Shown here: positions 9,441 through 21,758 of the stretch, piece by piece
Layout: each line of letters opens with the position of its first letter
Position numbering within the stretch: the stretch's first letter is position 1
From: Strongylocentrotus droebachiensis
Lineage: Eukaryota > Echinodermata > Echinoidea > Camarodonta > Strongylocentrotidae
Direction of reading: 5' to 3'
Assembly: GCA_035222895.1 (NCBI GenBank)
Contig: JAVYIG010002376.1
Span: 124,001-188,000 of the forward strand
DNA: 64,000 bases
Position numbers and translations under genes: made by a program
Notes under the pieces: model-generated
What the model was told of the DNA's origin: nothing
Database searches by the model: none
Seen by the model: the letters and a program-made list of their open reading frames with translations, nothing else

Positions 9441-12004
9441 ATGGCTTCATCCATGAACTTGAGCTCATATAACTTCATTGACTACGATGCAAATGCTACA
9501 CAAGGCGCAGAAGGATATTTAAACACAATCGATATAACTCGACTGGTCGGCTTGCAGGTTTCTTTTGTGATAAACGTGGCCCTCAACATCTTCTTCATCG
9601 TGATCTTTGCAAGTGATCGCGACCTCGATTTGAACCAGATGGATAAATATCTCTGCAATCTCATTGCCCTTCAGGACATTATATCGTCTGTTGTCCAGAA
9701 CGCTACATTCTGCGTTTTCATTTTTGGGCATTACCTTCAAATCAATACATCTGTCTGTTTGATATTGATGTCCACGTACGCGCTATTTCTTCAACTATCT
9801 TCATGGCAATTATGTACCGTTGTTGCAATGACGAACCTTCGTCATTGCCTTGTTTTCGTTCACATTCTGCCCCATTAATATTCTCCTTATATTCCTCGTC
9901 AGAAAATCGCATTCGTTTTACACATGGTGCTTGTGATTCCTAGTTAGGTGCTTTCCTCATGTCCTTTTCATTTCAAATTTCATAGGCATAGTCTCTAGCA
10001 TCTCATCAAGGTCACCTACTTTTTCGATTTTCGAAATCACTCATGCATAACCGTCCAGGCGCCATTTTGTCCGTTTCTGGTCCATTTTAAGGCCTTTCTA
10101 TCTTCCTTCCTATCTCCACTATCCTAGATCCTACACATTTCTAACAAATTTCTCTAGATAGTCTAAGAGATGTTCTTTCATCTGCGACGTATAACCTGAC
10201 CTTCAAAATGCCATCTTCGTACTCAAAATTCAAATCTGAAACTGACTGCGTCAAAAATCTCTCAAATTCTTAAAAAATGGACCCCTAAAAATCTAAAACT
10301 GCCATAACTTTCTCATATAAATTCCGTTTTGTGTTTAAATCTCACATTATCCTTATCTCATAATTGCACATAGCCATGCCAAATTTCATGCTCCAATGAC
10401 TATGCAAAACATAAATAGCGCCCTCTAAAGTTCTGGGAATTGGCTTTCTCTCTGTGGCCGTATCTCCATAATGGCTTGGCAAACCCGTACCCTTTTTTGG
10501 ATTTAGATACTTGAAGATATGCCCTTTCCAGCCATATTCAAAATTATATACCCTATAACTGACCAAATATGAGAAAATTGCCCTCCAAATTCGCCATTTT
10601 CAAGAAAATTGAGAAATAACTTCAACTTGCTCTAAACCGGCGATCTTTATACCTACATCAATGAAACTTGGCAGACACATGTATCCATATACGTGACAAC
10701 TGTCTGCTAAGTTTGGTAAATTGTAATGCCCTATTCGCCAAGTTATCGCCAAAAATGATGAATTTACTATGCTTTACGTATTAGCGCGTTTGATGCGTGC
10801 AGTACGTTTTGCGCAGATGACAATGGTGTCAAACTGACCGCACTGAAGTGCCCTTTCGAATGATACCAAGTATGGTATATGTTCACGCACAAAATTGTGA
10901 GTAAAACACATTTGAACAAGTACGAATTCCGCCGAGTTTCCATGACGTCATTTGTTAAGACTGTTATTCGGTTGTGTTAGTATGGGCGGCCGTTCGTGCC
11001 AAAGCACGCGTCGTAACATGTTCATCATGCACCAAGTCATATTGGTTTTGCACGCAGTGCTTGCGAGCCCTTTCTAGATCCCTTCCTCTACTCCAATTCC
11101 CTTCAAAATTCGTAGGCGTAGTCTCTAGCATTCCTTCAAGGTCACTAAATTCTTCGTTCTCCGGAAACCCTCATGCGTGACCGTCCAGGCACCAATTTTT
11201 CCGTTTCGGGCCGTTTTGGTGACCTTTCTTTCGCCCTAACTATCTTCACTATCACAGAAGCTACAGACTTCTTTCATATTGCTCTGGATAGTCCGAGAGT
11301 AGCTCCTTCGTTTGACACGTAGAAACATGGCGTCATTGCACGCACATCGTTGTGACACGATTGCATTTCTAGTTTTGAACAAGTTCTTGTTCATCAAGTA
11401 TCCTTTGAGGTACTTCAGCATGGTGACAAAGCGTCGAATGATAGGTTTTCTGCTGATTGGCGGGATGCTGTCTTTGAATTCGATCATACTGTTACCATTC
11501 GAAGACTTCCCTTTCACAAATATCAGGGATTGTACCATCTCTGGTATTTTTCGACCAGCCAAAGCAACAAATGCACTGTTTTTTCTCTGCTCCGGAGTCG
11601 TTCTATCTGGATTATCTATACCCATCGTCGCGATAGTACTCCTGCAATTCGCGCTCGTTGCAGTAGCCATAAAACAGGCCAGGTTTATCCGTCGTGTGAT
11701 GGTCCATACTAAATCAGAGCAAAGTGTTGAGGAATCTCGAGCCGAGCAAGACCAAAACAGGGCTAAACTAAGAGGGTTTCTGAATGTTATTTATCTGGTA
11801 AACGTAGCCGTACTCTTACTACTGGTAGCAAATATACATCCTTTATTGTTGTTAGTACGGCCAGAATATACACATTTTTACGCATTCTTATTTTTTAGTG
11901 ATATCTCAAATTTTCTCTGGTGGAGTAAACTGGGTGTTCTCGTAATCAGTGATGTGAAGTTACGAAGAGCAGCCAAAAAGCGTTTGCGAGTAATGTTTTA
12001 TTAA
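9441..12004 (+). pseudogene. Divergent 7TM receptor (copy 2), split by a 1.5-kb insertion in TM3
   Basis: The N-terminal half starts at ATG 9441 (MASSMNLSSYNF) and carries TM1, TM2 and most of TM3, ending in LQLSSWQLCTVV at about 9824. The C-terminal half resumes at about 11360 with VLNKFLFIKYPLRY and runs to TAA at 12002-12004. It includes TM4-TM7, IL3 with RAKLRG, and a TM7 end reading SKLGVLVISDVKLRRAAKK. Joining the two sides gives a continuous TM3 aligned residue for residue with copy 3 (WxLCxVxLNKF). The intervening DNA shows no splice pair that restores the frame, and the left frame runs into a stop at 9876-9878. As in copy 1, DRY and NPxxY are missing. Probably inactivated by the insertion. 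Confidence 0.75.
9825..11359. mobile_element. Unclassified insertion interrupting receptor copy 2
   Basis: This block separates the two halves of the receptor TM3. It opens with a perfect 11-bp inverted repeat with a CC loop (GCAATGACGAA at 9825-9835, TTCGTCATTGC at 9838-9848). CGTCATTGC recurs at 11331-11339, inverse to the left end, so these may be short terminal repeats. Two diverged direct repeats of about 260 bp, about 9928-10190 and 11048-11310, share the words catgcRtRaccgtccaggc and cataggcatagtctctagcat. The middle shows no coding sequence. If the receptor is rejoined exactly, only GTT is available as target duplication. A small LTR-like or foldback element is possible; the superfamily is unknown. 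Confidence 0.5.
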
Positions 12005-12597
12005 GGTAAACTTGGGAACATCTAGATCCTCGTCATGATATTATGGACCTCCAAATATAATCCACACTAAGTACAGATCCTACTAAACTGTGAGGCGGTA
12101 CCTGTTTGATTCTTTAACAGTAGACCACCTCGAAGATAGCGCATGTAAAGATTACCGCCAAATATCAACAGCTATTTTAAACATGGATAATTCTCAATGT
12201 GCGCATTGTAGAATTATAACTGCCAAGGTGATGGAGGTACTTAAGAAATACCTTTTGTTTGCCTTTTTAAAATAATACTTCCACCGATGTATCATATAGT
12301 TTCTTGTCAGGGCATAAATTAATAATGATAAAATAACTTTCATGAACACGTATCCAACATCCAACGAATAACCTTTATTTGCCCATGCGCAAATAGTATC
12401 TCCGAAATGACTTGTTAATCATAAGGGCACCGAATGTCTTCTATAATTCAACCATAGACCGTTATTACAAAGTCTCATCTTTTCCTTTGCGCAAACCATA
12501 ATGGGCTCTTTATTCTTTGTATAGGCCAATGCGCAAACTTAAAGAAGAATGAAACCCAATCAACTCAGCTGTAATTCTTATTCAAAATTGTCAGCCA
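12005..12597. other. Gene-free spacer between receptor copies 2 and 3
   Basis: No coding sequence, RNA gene or repeat could be supported here. Any missing 5' exon of receptor copy 3 would have to lie in or beyond this stretch, but I could not identify one. Confidence 0.3.
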
Positions 12598-13539
12598 GTT
12601 AAAAATGTCTTGAAAATTCTACTGCATGTATTTGATTACCTAGCAAGAAAGACAGTCTCTCCAGACCTTGATTTCATTCAGATCGACAAATATCTCTACA
12701 AACTTCTCGCTTATCAAGATATCGTGTTGTCACTCTTATACAACGTCGTAAGTTCTGCATTCATTTTGGGCCAGTATTTTCATATCGATGCTGATGCCTG
12801 CATGACGCTTGTGCCCATGTCTTTCTTTTGTTTACAACTGTCTGCCTGGATATTATGTGCAGTTGCTTTGAACAAATTCCTCTTCATCAAGTATCCTTTG
12901 AGGTACTACAGCATGGTGACAAAGCGTCGAGTGGTTGGGTTCCTCGTTGCAGGCGGGATTCTCTCCCTGTGTGTATTTGGTCTTTTACCCTTTGAGGGCT
13001 TTCCATATGTGGACATTGGTCGTTGTTCTGTATCTGGTATTTTGCGATCGGTTGGCAGAATCACTACAAGATCTGGCCGATTTATCTACATCATTTTCAA
13101 CCTACTCGATTTCTCTTTACCCATCGTCGCAACAGTCCTACTAAACTTTGCACTTATTGCCGTGGCCGTGAAACAGGCTAGGTCAAATCGTCGGGTAGCG
13201 GTGATGGTTCCTACTCAACCTGACCAAAGTAAAAAGGAAACTCGATCCGAACGTGATCGGAACCGTGTTAAACGCAGAGGCCTTCTAAACGTTCTTTACC
13301 TTCTAAACACAGCTTCAATTCTACTTATTTCGACGGGCATAATTTCTTTAATTTTCTTCTTTCAGCCAGGCAGTGTGAGCTATATTAAGGCAGTTCTATT
13401 CGCGTATGATATTCCGAAGCTGTTGTGGTTATCTAAGGTTGGTGTTCTGATCATCAGTGATGTGAAGATGCGAAAAGCAGCCACAAATTATTTATCGGTA
13501 ACATACTGTAAGATTAAAGTTACAAGTCTACAAGTTTGA
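12598..13539 (+). pseudogene. Divergent 7TM receptor (copy 3), lacking a start codon
   Basis: The open frame covers TM2 to TM7 and a short tail, closely related to copy 2: both read LNKFLFIKYPLRY and MVTKRR around the end of TM3, and SK(V/L)GVL(I/V)ISDVK in TM7. Extracellular Cys residues (DADACMTL, IGRCSVSG) are kept. The first in-frame ATG lies only after TM2 (MTLVPM), while the open frame extends upstream without ATG to a stop near 12550. The region that should be TM1 reads VKNVLKILLHVFDYLARK, poorer in hydrophobic residues than in copy 2. It is either a 5'-truncated pseudogene or a gene whose start lies in an unseen upstream exon; an AG at 12596-12597 could be an acceptor. The C-terminus is longer than in copies 1 and 2. 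Confidence 0.65.
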
Positions 13540-14285
13540 TTGTATATAATCTTTAGTAGAATTGGTACAAAGTTAATATAGCACTGCTGCCCCCAGAAAG
13601 CGATTTTTAAAAATCCTTAAGTGATGAGACTTGATAAAGAGTTTTTCAACCAAATAAGAGAGGAATATACGTAATAATTACGATTGTCTATTTGCTTTTC
13701 TGTGCTTTATCGTTAACATATTCCCTCTCATTATTTTCGTTAAAGTAGATATTCATTGATTTTATAAAATAACTTCATTTTCATTATTGCAAAATTGAAA
13801 CTTTGATTCGACAAGGTTATCAAAATTTAATGCTTAATTGGAAACATTTGAAGTAAATAAAAAAAATAAAGGAATCTGTCGCTTGTAAACAAAATAGACG
13901 CCATATTCAGCTGCACACACCGCGGTATGTTCGGCGTTTCAAGAGGGAACAAATACCGTCCTTAATATCATTCCGGGTTTTTTTCAATTTGAAAGTCTGA
14001 TTTCTTTGATTGTTAATTAACTCCTATCATGTGTATTTACAAACAAAAGATTTTAGTTATCAGAATCGGTTTCATATCCCCTTTTGAATCGTTTGAAATG
14101 CCATCACATCGTTATTTTTCTGGCGAATCTCTCGTATATCCCAGATGCTATGGAGGTGGTTTTATTTGTATTTTATATGTAGTTGACCTAAAACTTGTAC
14201 GATGGCCATCTGTTAGCTTACCAGTTTCTAGTGATAAATTAGTTGACATACCTGTGATTTCCTTTGAATGTCCACTTTAATGATA
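13540..14285. other. Gene-free spacer
   Basis: AT-rich DNA after the receptor cluster. A short open frame at about 14029-14280 resembles no protein I know and lacks any support, so I leave it unannotated. Confidence 0.4.
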
Positions 14286-14464
14286 TACAGTCACTAGACT
14301 GTGGATCATAAGGTACAGGGTTCGAGCTCCTGCTATAGCATAAACGTCCTGTGGCAAAACCTCAGTCAACTCTTCACCCAGGTGAGGTAAATGGGTACCT
14401 GATAGAAAAAAAGTTTATTAGACGCTGCTGCGCTTTATTGAGGCTGCTCCGTTAAAGCCGGAGT
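14286..14464 (+). mobile_element. tRNA-derived SINE
   Basis: A B-box-like AGGGTTCGAGCTCC follows a tRNA-like head. Next come the body words cacccaggtgaggtaaatgggtacctg and a tail with GTTAAAGCCGG. It is the plus-strand counterpart of the element at 8487-8686. The small MITE at 14467-14583 starts immediately after it. Confidence 0.65.
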
Positions 14465-14466
14465 AT

Positions 14467-14583
14467 TAGGGACTTTTAGATTTGCGTGGACTGATACGTG
14501 GTACTTCCATTCACGGCAGTGCTTTAAAAGGACGTCGATCGTAGCTTAGACCTATTGTCTTCGTGCGAATCTAAAAGTCCCTA
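14467..14583. mobile_element. Small MITE with 19-bp terminal inverted repeats
   Basis: The element begins TAGGGACTTTTAGATTTGC and ends with the inverse GCGAATCTAAAAGTCCCTA, 117 bp in all. Flanks read tat/ata, so a TA target duplication (Tc1/mariner-like) is possible with the core starting GGGAC. The interior (about 79 bp) is non-coding. A second copy of the left end lies at 6737. Confidence 0.8.
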
Positions 14584-15199
14584 ATATTACTTGTCGAAGC
14601 CGGCTAGTTCTGTAATACGATTGCCAGTTCAAATTTGTATTTTATGTTTATTCAACCTGAATGACTAAAATGATACTAAAATTTAATTAAGTTACGCTGA
14701 CAACGATGAACATTTTCTTGTTTTACGACCATTCATCTATAAATCATTTACATTTGTAATTATGGACATTATGGAACAATTAAATGTAGGCCTATTTATT
14801 GTTATAGTTATAGTATCCATTCAAGTTTTTAATGCATGTACAATTTTCAATAATTGCTACAATGTGCATTATTCCACTTTGATGTTAATTGCGACATGCG
14901 ATCGCTTTAATAAATACTACTTTGAATTGCACTGGTCTTTTGTATTAGTATCATGAGTCAAGAGAAGGTGCGATTTTTTGTTTTTGTTAATGCCTCAACG
15001 GCCCCCTGTTTGTTTTTAGATTTGTCATGCCATCATTCAGAATAAATCTGGCTGGCATCGTGCGAAGAGTGAATCATTTTCGATATTTTCCGCTCAGTCG
15101 CCATGTGACTTTACACTACTTAAAATACAAAACAGTATAATTATTCAAAAACAGGCAGAAGGAAAGTCTTTAGAAAGAAAACTTTAGAAAGAAGACTTG

Positions 15200-15227
15200 G
15201 TGTGTGTGTGTGTGTGTGTGTGTGTAA
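15200..15227. repeat. (TG)n microsatellite
   Basis: An uninterrupted TG dinucleotide run of about 28 bases. Confidence 0.9.
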
Positions 15228-18200
15228 TTGGGTTTTTACAGACGTGTATCAATCGGAGACCCCGTCCTTGTACCAAGAGGGTAAAATGGGTCAATTCACG
15301 ATTGGTGTATCTCAGGGCGACGATCTGGTACCTTAAAGAAACATTTTTTACCGACGATACATCTTCTAGCTGCGACTTAAGTGTTACTTGTAAGCGACTG
15401 AAAATATCCGCGTCCATAATCGTCCCGATGTTGTGACATTTTAATTACGGAGAAAATAAAATGTTCCGAGTATTAACCTTAAGTTCGATACACTCTGGAT
15501 ATAACTTTATCACACTTTCCACGCATTAATCTCAACCCACGTTTAAATCCAACTAACCTAATAAAAAGAACAAAAAACAAAAAAAAAAATCGGCCAGAGA
15601 CTCATTGCATATTAGGTATACAGTGGATAACAATCAACAATAAAGATCTTTATTGAGCATCTGATAACTGAATCAAAAATGAAAAGAATAGAAAAACATT
15701 AATTCTACAAGAAATCATTCTTTAAGTTTAATTTAATTCTATATTTATATGGCATTGTACAGATATTAAAAGAAATAACAAACCTTCTAAAACAAGAATT
15801 GTTGTCATGCTGAATGTCATTTTACATAAAAAACACAAAAAACAAAGTCTATTGAATGATACCACACATCTGTAAGTTTACTATAAACGTATCGGAGTGC
15901 AACATCCGTCAAATTTAAAAGACATTTCAAAGAAACACAATTTATTGTCAAATTAACCACAAGGATTTTTCTACTACCAGGCCTGGTTAATAACGACATA
16001 TACATGTAGCTAAATAGTAAACAAGAGAATTTCCAATATATATATATATATATATATATCTTAACATAACATTATAAAAAAAGATGATTACATATCTCAC
16101 CTGTTTATGATTCAATTCAAATTAATAGATACTAAATGGACCTTCAAAATGTAACTTGATATTAATCTACTTGAAGGGCATCTTTGAGGTGTTCATGTGA
16201 ATATCATAATGATGTTAAACAAAAGGAAAGAAAGGAGAAAGGGGAAAGATTAGAGATAGAGATACAGAAATTAGGATGGACTGTGAGAGAACATGTTATT
16301 TTAATTAAGCATTTCCATTCGTTTAGTATGAAAACTTCATCTTGTAACTAAAGGATTGCGTAACAATTCAAATAATCTTAAAATTACTTGTATGCATGCA
16401 ATAATCACACACATTCTGTGGGACTCGAATTAAATGGATATATACTTTCCCAATGTATTACACAAATGTTTCTTTTAAAAATGCTGTACACAACCCTTTA
16501 TTTTGGATGTGTGGTTTTTATTTTCATAGTGGTGATATATAGCTGGAGAACAGTCATACTGCTAGTAGTTTATCACCAATAATCCCAAAGGAGATATAAT
16601 AATCAACTCATCTAAATTATCATCATCACTATCATTATTTGTTAACTTTCCAAAAGGGTAGTATTTCTAACAAACTCTAAGCAAGCCAGAGGTCTCATAC
16701 AATGCATATCACTTTCCATCAATACAAAAATACATGACCTGTTTGTCTTCTACTTCTGCCTTTGAAAATTTCTTGCTCATCCCTTTTCTATTCATCTACC
16801 CAAAATTCCATAAAAATACAGTAAACACAATAAATTTGACATTTGAAGGCACATAACAGTTTCCCCATACACAAACGGTATACACAGGGCATCTAAAAGT
16901 TCAGTAACAACAATATTACTAAAGATGTAGAATTATAAGCATCTACATGTACTGCCTTTCTTGATTAAAATGATAATGAGTATTCAATTACAAACCTCCA
17001 GAACTTGTTTCATAAAAAGTTCTACGCCTACATTGATGAAAAGTTACATTACATATCGCTAGCAAGCAAAACATACCGCAAGAAATTAAAGTGGTATTCA
17101 TATTGAAAACTACATGAAACACTCCTTCACATATTATACATGTATAAACATATAATATGTGATATATTGCAAAAATATATATAACTCATGGATTGCAATG
17201 AAATAAGATATAGTATACAGAAATACATCATGATTTAAATTTGAACTGAAACTTCAGTGAAATGATACAATGGAAGATCAGACATAAAGAAATAACAGCA
17301 ATATAAAAAAACAAGTTCAGACTTGCCCAAATTCTTCGAGTTTGGACATTAAAATGTTTAATATCCGTTTAATCTGTTTAAAATTCAAAAATTGCATTAA
17401 GAAGCCACGACCTTTCGATAGATGCAAAAGAAATATTCCTGATAACATGTCCCTATGTATCCAATTTTTGTTTGGGACAAATTGTGTCTTCTTGTGAAAC
17501 GAGATAAAATCCTCATGTATCTCAAGTAAAAACATGCATTACAAAATCAAACATAGAAGAGTATTACAAATGAAAAACGTCTGATGCTAAGGGAAATCCA
17601 TGTAATTACATTAAATAGTTTATCAATGATGATACTATGTACTTAAATCACTTCATAATTTTCTTGTCTATTTTCTTATGAACATGTTCAATAGACAAAT
17701 TTAAACCTCATGAAGTATACTATTCATTTTTAGACATACATGGTATATAATTATAATACAAGTGTACATGTATTGAGTTGTATTTTACTACCCTTGAAAG
17801 TGTCTCAGTGAATTCATAATACAAAATATTCAAGAGGGCAGCCTATCATCAATTCATGATAAACACATGAAGTCCAAACAAGTGTTAATTATGTAAATCA
17901 CTTTTTACATATAAATTTTCTGAAGATTTATGGCAAATATATTTTAACGGCTGAGACATTTTCACACTCTTACATTTGGCTTTGAGGCAAGCACAGTTCA
18001 GACAGATTTTTTCTGATATTGCCCTACAACAAATCACTCAACAGAGTGTGTTAATATACATGTTAGTAAAGGAAACAGAACCTATACGTATATTAAAGTA
18101 GTGTTTAAAAATACACTGTAAAATGTGTAGGTTCTATGTTGATAGCTGTTTCATCTTTTGAGTTACTAATGCATTAAAAATGTCTGCCCACCTTTTATTT

Positions 18201-19864
18201 TTTAAACACAAAGTATAAAACAACATGCACTAAGAATTAATGGCATATTTACTTATAAATGGCATGTCCAAGGGGTCAAACAATGAAAATAAAAAAGGTA
18301 ACTAAGAAGACAATTTTCAATCAAATAATTGTAAATTGTAATGCAGGGAGATAATGCCCTAATGCATGTCATCTAAAAATGGAATGATAAAGTCCTGCTT
18401 GAAGCATGCAAACTATATAAATATAATACTGCCCATGACAGAGATTAACAAAGATAGAATTATGTTCCATGTTTTGGTCCAACAAAATTAGATTTTAGTT
18501 AAAAGCACAAGAAAAGCAATACTGATAGCAAACATCAAAGAATCATCTTTTTTGCATAAAAGTGAAAAAATCTAATGCCACAATGATGTAAAATATAGAG
18601 CACTAAAAAACACATGTCGACTTGTGAACGTCATGAAAGTAATGAACTCTTCAATGATCATCCATGTCATACAAATGTAACATTTAATTTGATGTAGTTA
18701 TTACGTTGCTAGTATAATGTTATTTAAAAACAATCAAAAGAGATATAGATGATCTTTCCTTGACCAAATCACTCAATGAAATTAATTGTAAGATAAATTG
18801 TTGGAGTGCACCTTCAACATATCCAATTGAATTGAAAATAATCTTAAACCCTTTAGACATGATTTCATTATCATGTAACATACACCCTGTATTACAAATG
18901 GGTTTCATCATAGCTATGTTGGGCTTAATATTTGATGGGTTACATATAGATCTTCTAATCACATGTATAACAAGTTATGAAAGATTAAAGTAATATAATG
19001 ATGATTGCTATCAAGAATATCAATGTCCAGTAATACAAAAATAATGTAGATATTAGAAATATTCTAATAACAGTATTTGAGATTCAAAATCAAATGGTCA
19101 TGCATTTATCATTATGCATTCACTTCAAATATGTGTATACAACCTACAATTAAGCAAAGTGATCAAATAATGTATACATCTGTGCTGAAAAGTGCTACTA
19201 CAAATTAACCTTTCTTTAAGAATTATACATAAATAGCCTTGTACTCCTGGATCATGTACTTTTTTTCAAAGGCAACAACAACAACAAAAACAATCCTTCT
19301 CCCTTAAGTCACTCTGTTTTGACTCGACAGTATTTTCAATCATACAAACACAATAATCAAAGTCTTAAAATTGCACAATATACTCATAGTGAGTCTAATC
19401 AATTAAATTGTATAATGCAGGACTAACTTTATACCAGCATGAAATAAAAGTAAACAAAGAAATTTACAAAACATAGTCAATGGATGAATATCATATTGAA
19501 TAGAGTAATATGGAAATAAAAATATTCAATTAGTTTTATTTTCAGTCAACCAAATAGAATTAAGGAGGTTTTATGGCACAGGTTACTTTTTTAAAAGTAT
19601 TACTTGTCAGACACAAAGAAAATATAATCACAGGTTTTGTGATTGCAAATATGGTGATTTGGCAACCAAATTGCACAATTTTTTCATAGCTGCTTAGCTT
19701 TTAGTTGGACAAACCTGACCTGAAATCAATACTTTCTCAATTTTTTTTTTTTTTTTCAATTCTGACAGTTCTTACAGCTGAATTTTCTCTCCTACTCAAC
19801 ACAAAGCTAACAATTCCATGGAAATGATTGCATACCTGTAGTGGTAAAAAGAATTCTGCAGGAA

Positions 19865-20345
19865 TTATGTTAAGACTAGTAACCATGCTGTTCATGCCTT
19901 AATTCTATCTTGGTTAGATTATAACTGTCTTGTCTCCAAAAGATGGAAGGAAACTTGAAACTGCCCAGGGTCGAGCTGCTAGATTTATCTTTGGCCCTGG
20001 AACTCGGACTCAGACTTCTCCCTTGATCAAGGAATTCCACTGGTTACCTCTACAACAATGCATTCTGTTTAAGGTCTGCTTGTATGTCTTCAAAATTCAT
20101 ATGGCACCTGAATATCTTAATGACACCCTCCAAATATACACAACCGCTCTTAACCTTCACTCAACTACTTACATAGATAAAGTAATTATTCCCAAATCTA
20201 GACTCTAATCTAGCGAAAAAAAGGTTTACAATGGCTGCTTCAAATCATAGAGCGATATCCCACTTTCTATCAGAGAATTATCCTGCCTTGCCTCTTTCAA
20301 AAGATCCCTTAGAGCAAACTTCTCCCCTCTGAAACTTAATGTGAT
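19865..20345 (+). mobile_element. 3' fragment of a LINE reverse transcriptase
   Basis: The frame at 19930-20208 reads AQGRAARFIFGPG, then FHWLPLQQCILFKVCLYVFK. This is the post-RT C-terminal region common in CR1/Jockey-type LINEs (QNxAARxI ... LHWLPVxxRIxFKxLxLVYK). Before it, HALILSWLDYN is readable in another frame. After it, pieces resembling the usual end of such proteins continue with a frameshift to about 20345. Only the tail survives. Confidence 0.75.
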
Positions 20346-21461
20346 TTACCTAGTATTATAAGTCTACAAATTATTATATTATTATCATTATAATGAAATT
20401 ACAAAAAAAGTTTGCCAGAAAAGTATTCATAATTATTAGAAATCGTATTGAAACAAATTTGTATTTATAACCAAGATGTACCAATTGGTAAATCCCTGGG
20501 GGTCATAATATACCGATAGACTAATAATCAGACTGCTGAAATGAAATCAATTTTGCACACTAACATTTAACTAAACTTTGCTTAGTTTATAACTTTTCTA
20601 TCAATCAACCAGGCAGGATGCAGATATGACTATTTATGATTGTTTTTTTTTTGTCCCCTCGCAGTTTATCTCCTAAGCTGCCAGTTTGCAGATTACATGT
20701 TAATTTGTGCAGTTAAACAAATGATTCAACAGAGAAACCATCAACACTTTCTGAAACCAACAATTCATTTTACTGACCAAAAACATATATGTAACATAAT
20801 GAAATCTACACATACATGTACCTATTCATAATTTCATATTTCTCTAAAATATATCAGATATTGACTATCCATTCTAACAATACTAATTTGTCAGAAAATG
20901 TGAATATGAATATTCTGGTCCCTTATGTCTCCTTGTTAATTACTATTGCTTCAAATTCATAAATACAGGCAACTCAATCATCATGAATATATATCTTTAA
21001 TACATGTATAATATATATATGCACATATATGATTGATATTGCTGTTGAGGTCATGGAAATAGAGTGAACCCATGTCCTGTACATGGCTATTGTCCGCAGA
21101 TAGCTACTAAGTTCATCTTCTTTTAGTAGACCTACAGTATGCAGGATAAATAAACACATCCTTCTACCATAGTTACATGTTTCTTGAGGGTTTTCTGTTT
21201 CATGCAGAGATGTGCAAGTAATCTTATTGAAAGGGGGGGGGGGGCAAGAAGGGACTGTCACATGCATAATAATAATGATGATTTTTTTGAAGTCATAAAG
21301 ACTAAAGTCCTTTTAAAGGAGTAATTTAACAACCCATGATTTGAATGCCTTCTTGTTTCCACTGTCGTACAGAATTTAAATTCGAAGTGTAATAAGCACC
21401 AGTATGAAATTTGATTGCCCTGTTTAGACACCCTTGTCTCAACTCTTTTTCTGTAGGGACT

Positions 21462-21657
21462 TTAAAGCCCCACTGCACTACTTATAGCTACTTGTGCCCT
21501 CTATAAAGCAAACAATGCCTTATCGGTGATCATTGGTCCCCCATGATCCTCTTTCTCTTATGTTAATTGAGAGCTGATTTGATGAGATAACAACCTGTCA
21601 GTGACCATGCAGGGAGGTCTAATCCCTCCTGGCCAAACTAGTGCAGTGGGGCTTTAA
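21462..21657. mobile_element. TTAA-flanked MITE, copy A
   Basis: A 196-bp element with near-perfect terminal inverted repeats: TTAAAGCCCCACTGCACTA at the left and TAGTGCAGTGGGGCTTTAA at the right. TTAA on both sides fits the piggyBac type of target duplication. The interior is non-coding. Two diverged copies are at 27194 (split by a hAT element) and 63212. Confidence 0.8.
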
Positions 21658-21758
21658 TGAAGACATGTGTGTCCTTCTGTCTCCCGAATCACATGTACAG
21701 GCAGAGGTTGGTCAGTGGTAAAAGGATAGACAGGGTATGGGTTCGTATGATTCTTGAC

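Larger units (their letters stand above)
14990..21461. other. Long AT-rich gene-poor region, possibly including KLHL28 3' UTR
   Basis: No convincing coding exon was found. The stretch holds a (TG)n run (15200-15227), a (TA)n run (16038-16060), a LINE tail (about 19865-20345) and a T run at 19741-19756. From 15.6 to 19.8 kb it is strikingly poor in recognisable transposons compared with the rest of the window. As it lies downstream of the minus-strand KLHL28-like stop, part may be a long 3' UTR; that is inference. A non-AT-rich patch at 15240-15440 is unassigned. Confidence 0.35.

Noticed and set aside
9811..11369. Spliceosomal intron in receptor copy 2
   Set aside because: The available GT and AG (GTACCG at about 9814, TTTCTAG at about 11357) would delete four TM3 residues. 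Rejoining as an insertion instead gives an exact match to copy 3.
14029..14280. 83-codon open frame after the receptor cluster
   Set aside because: No resemblance to the receptors or any known protein, and no splice or start context to support it.
15184..15436. Overlapping open frames of 77-79 codons beside the (TG)n run
   Set aside because: One frame runs through the microsatellite, and neither resembles a known protein.
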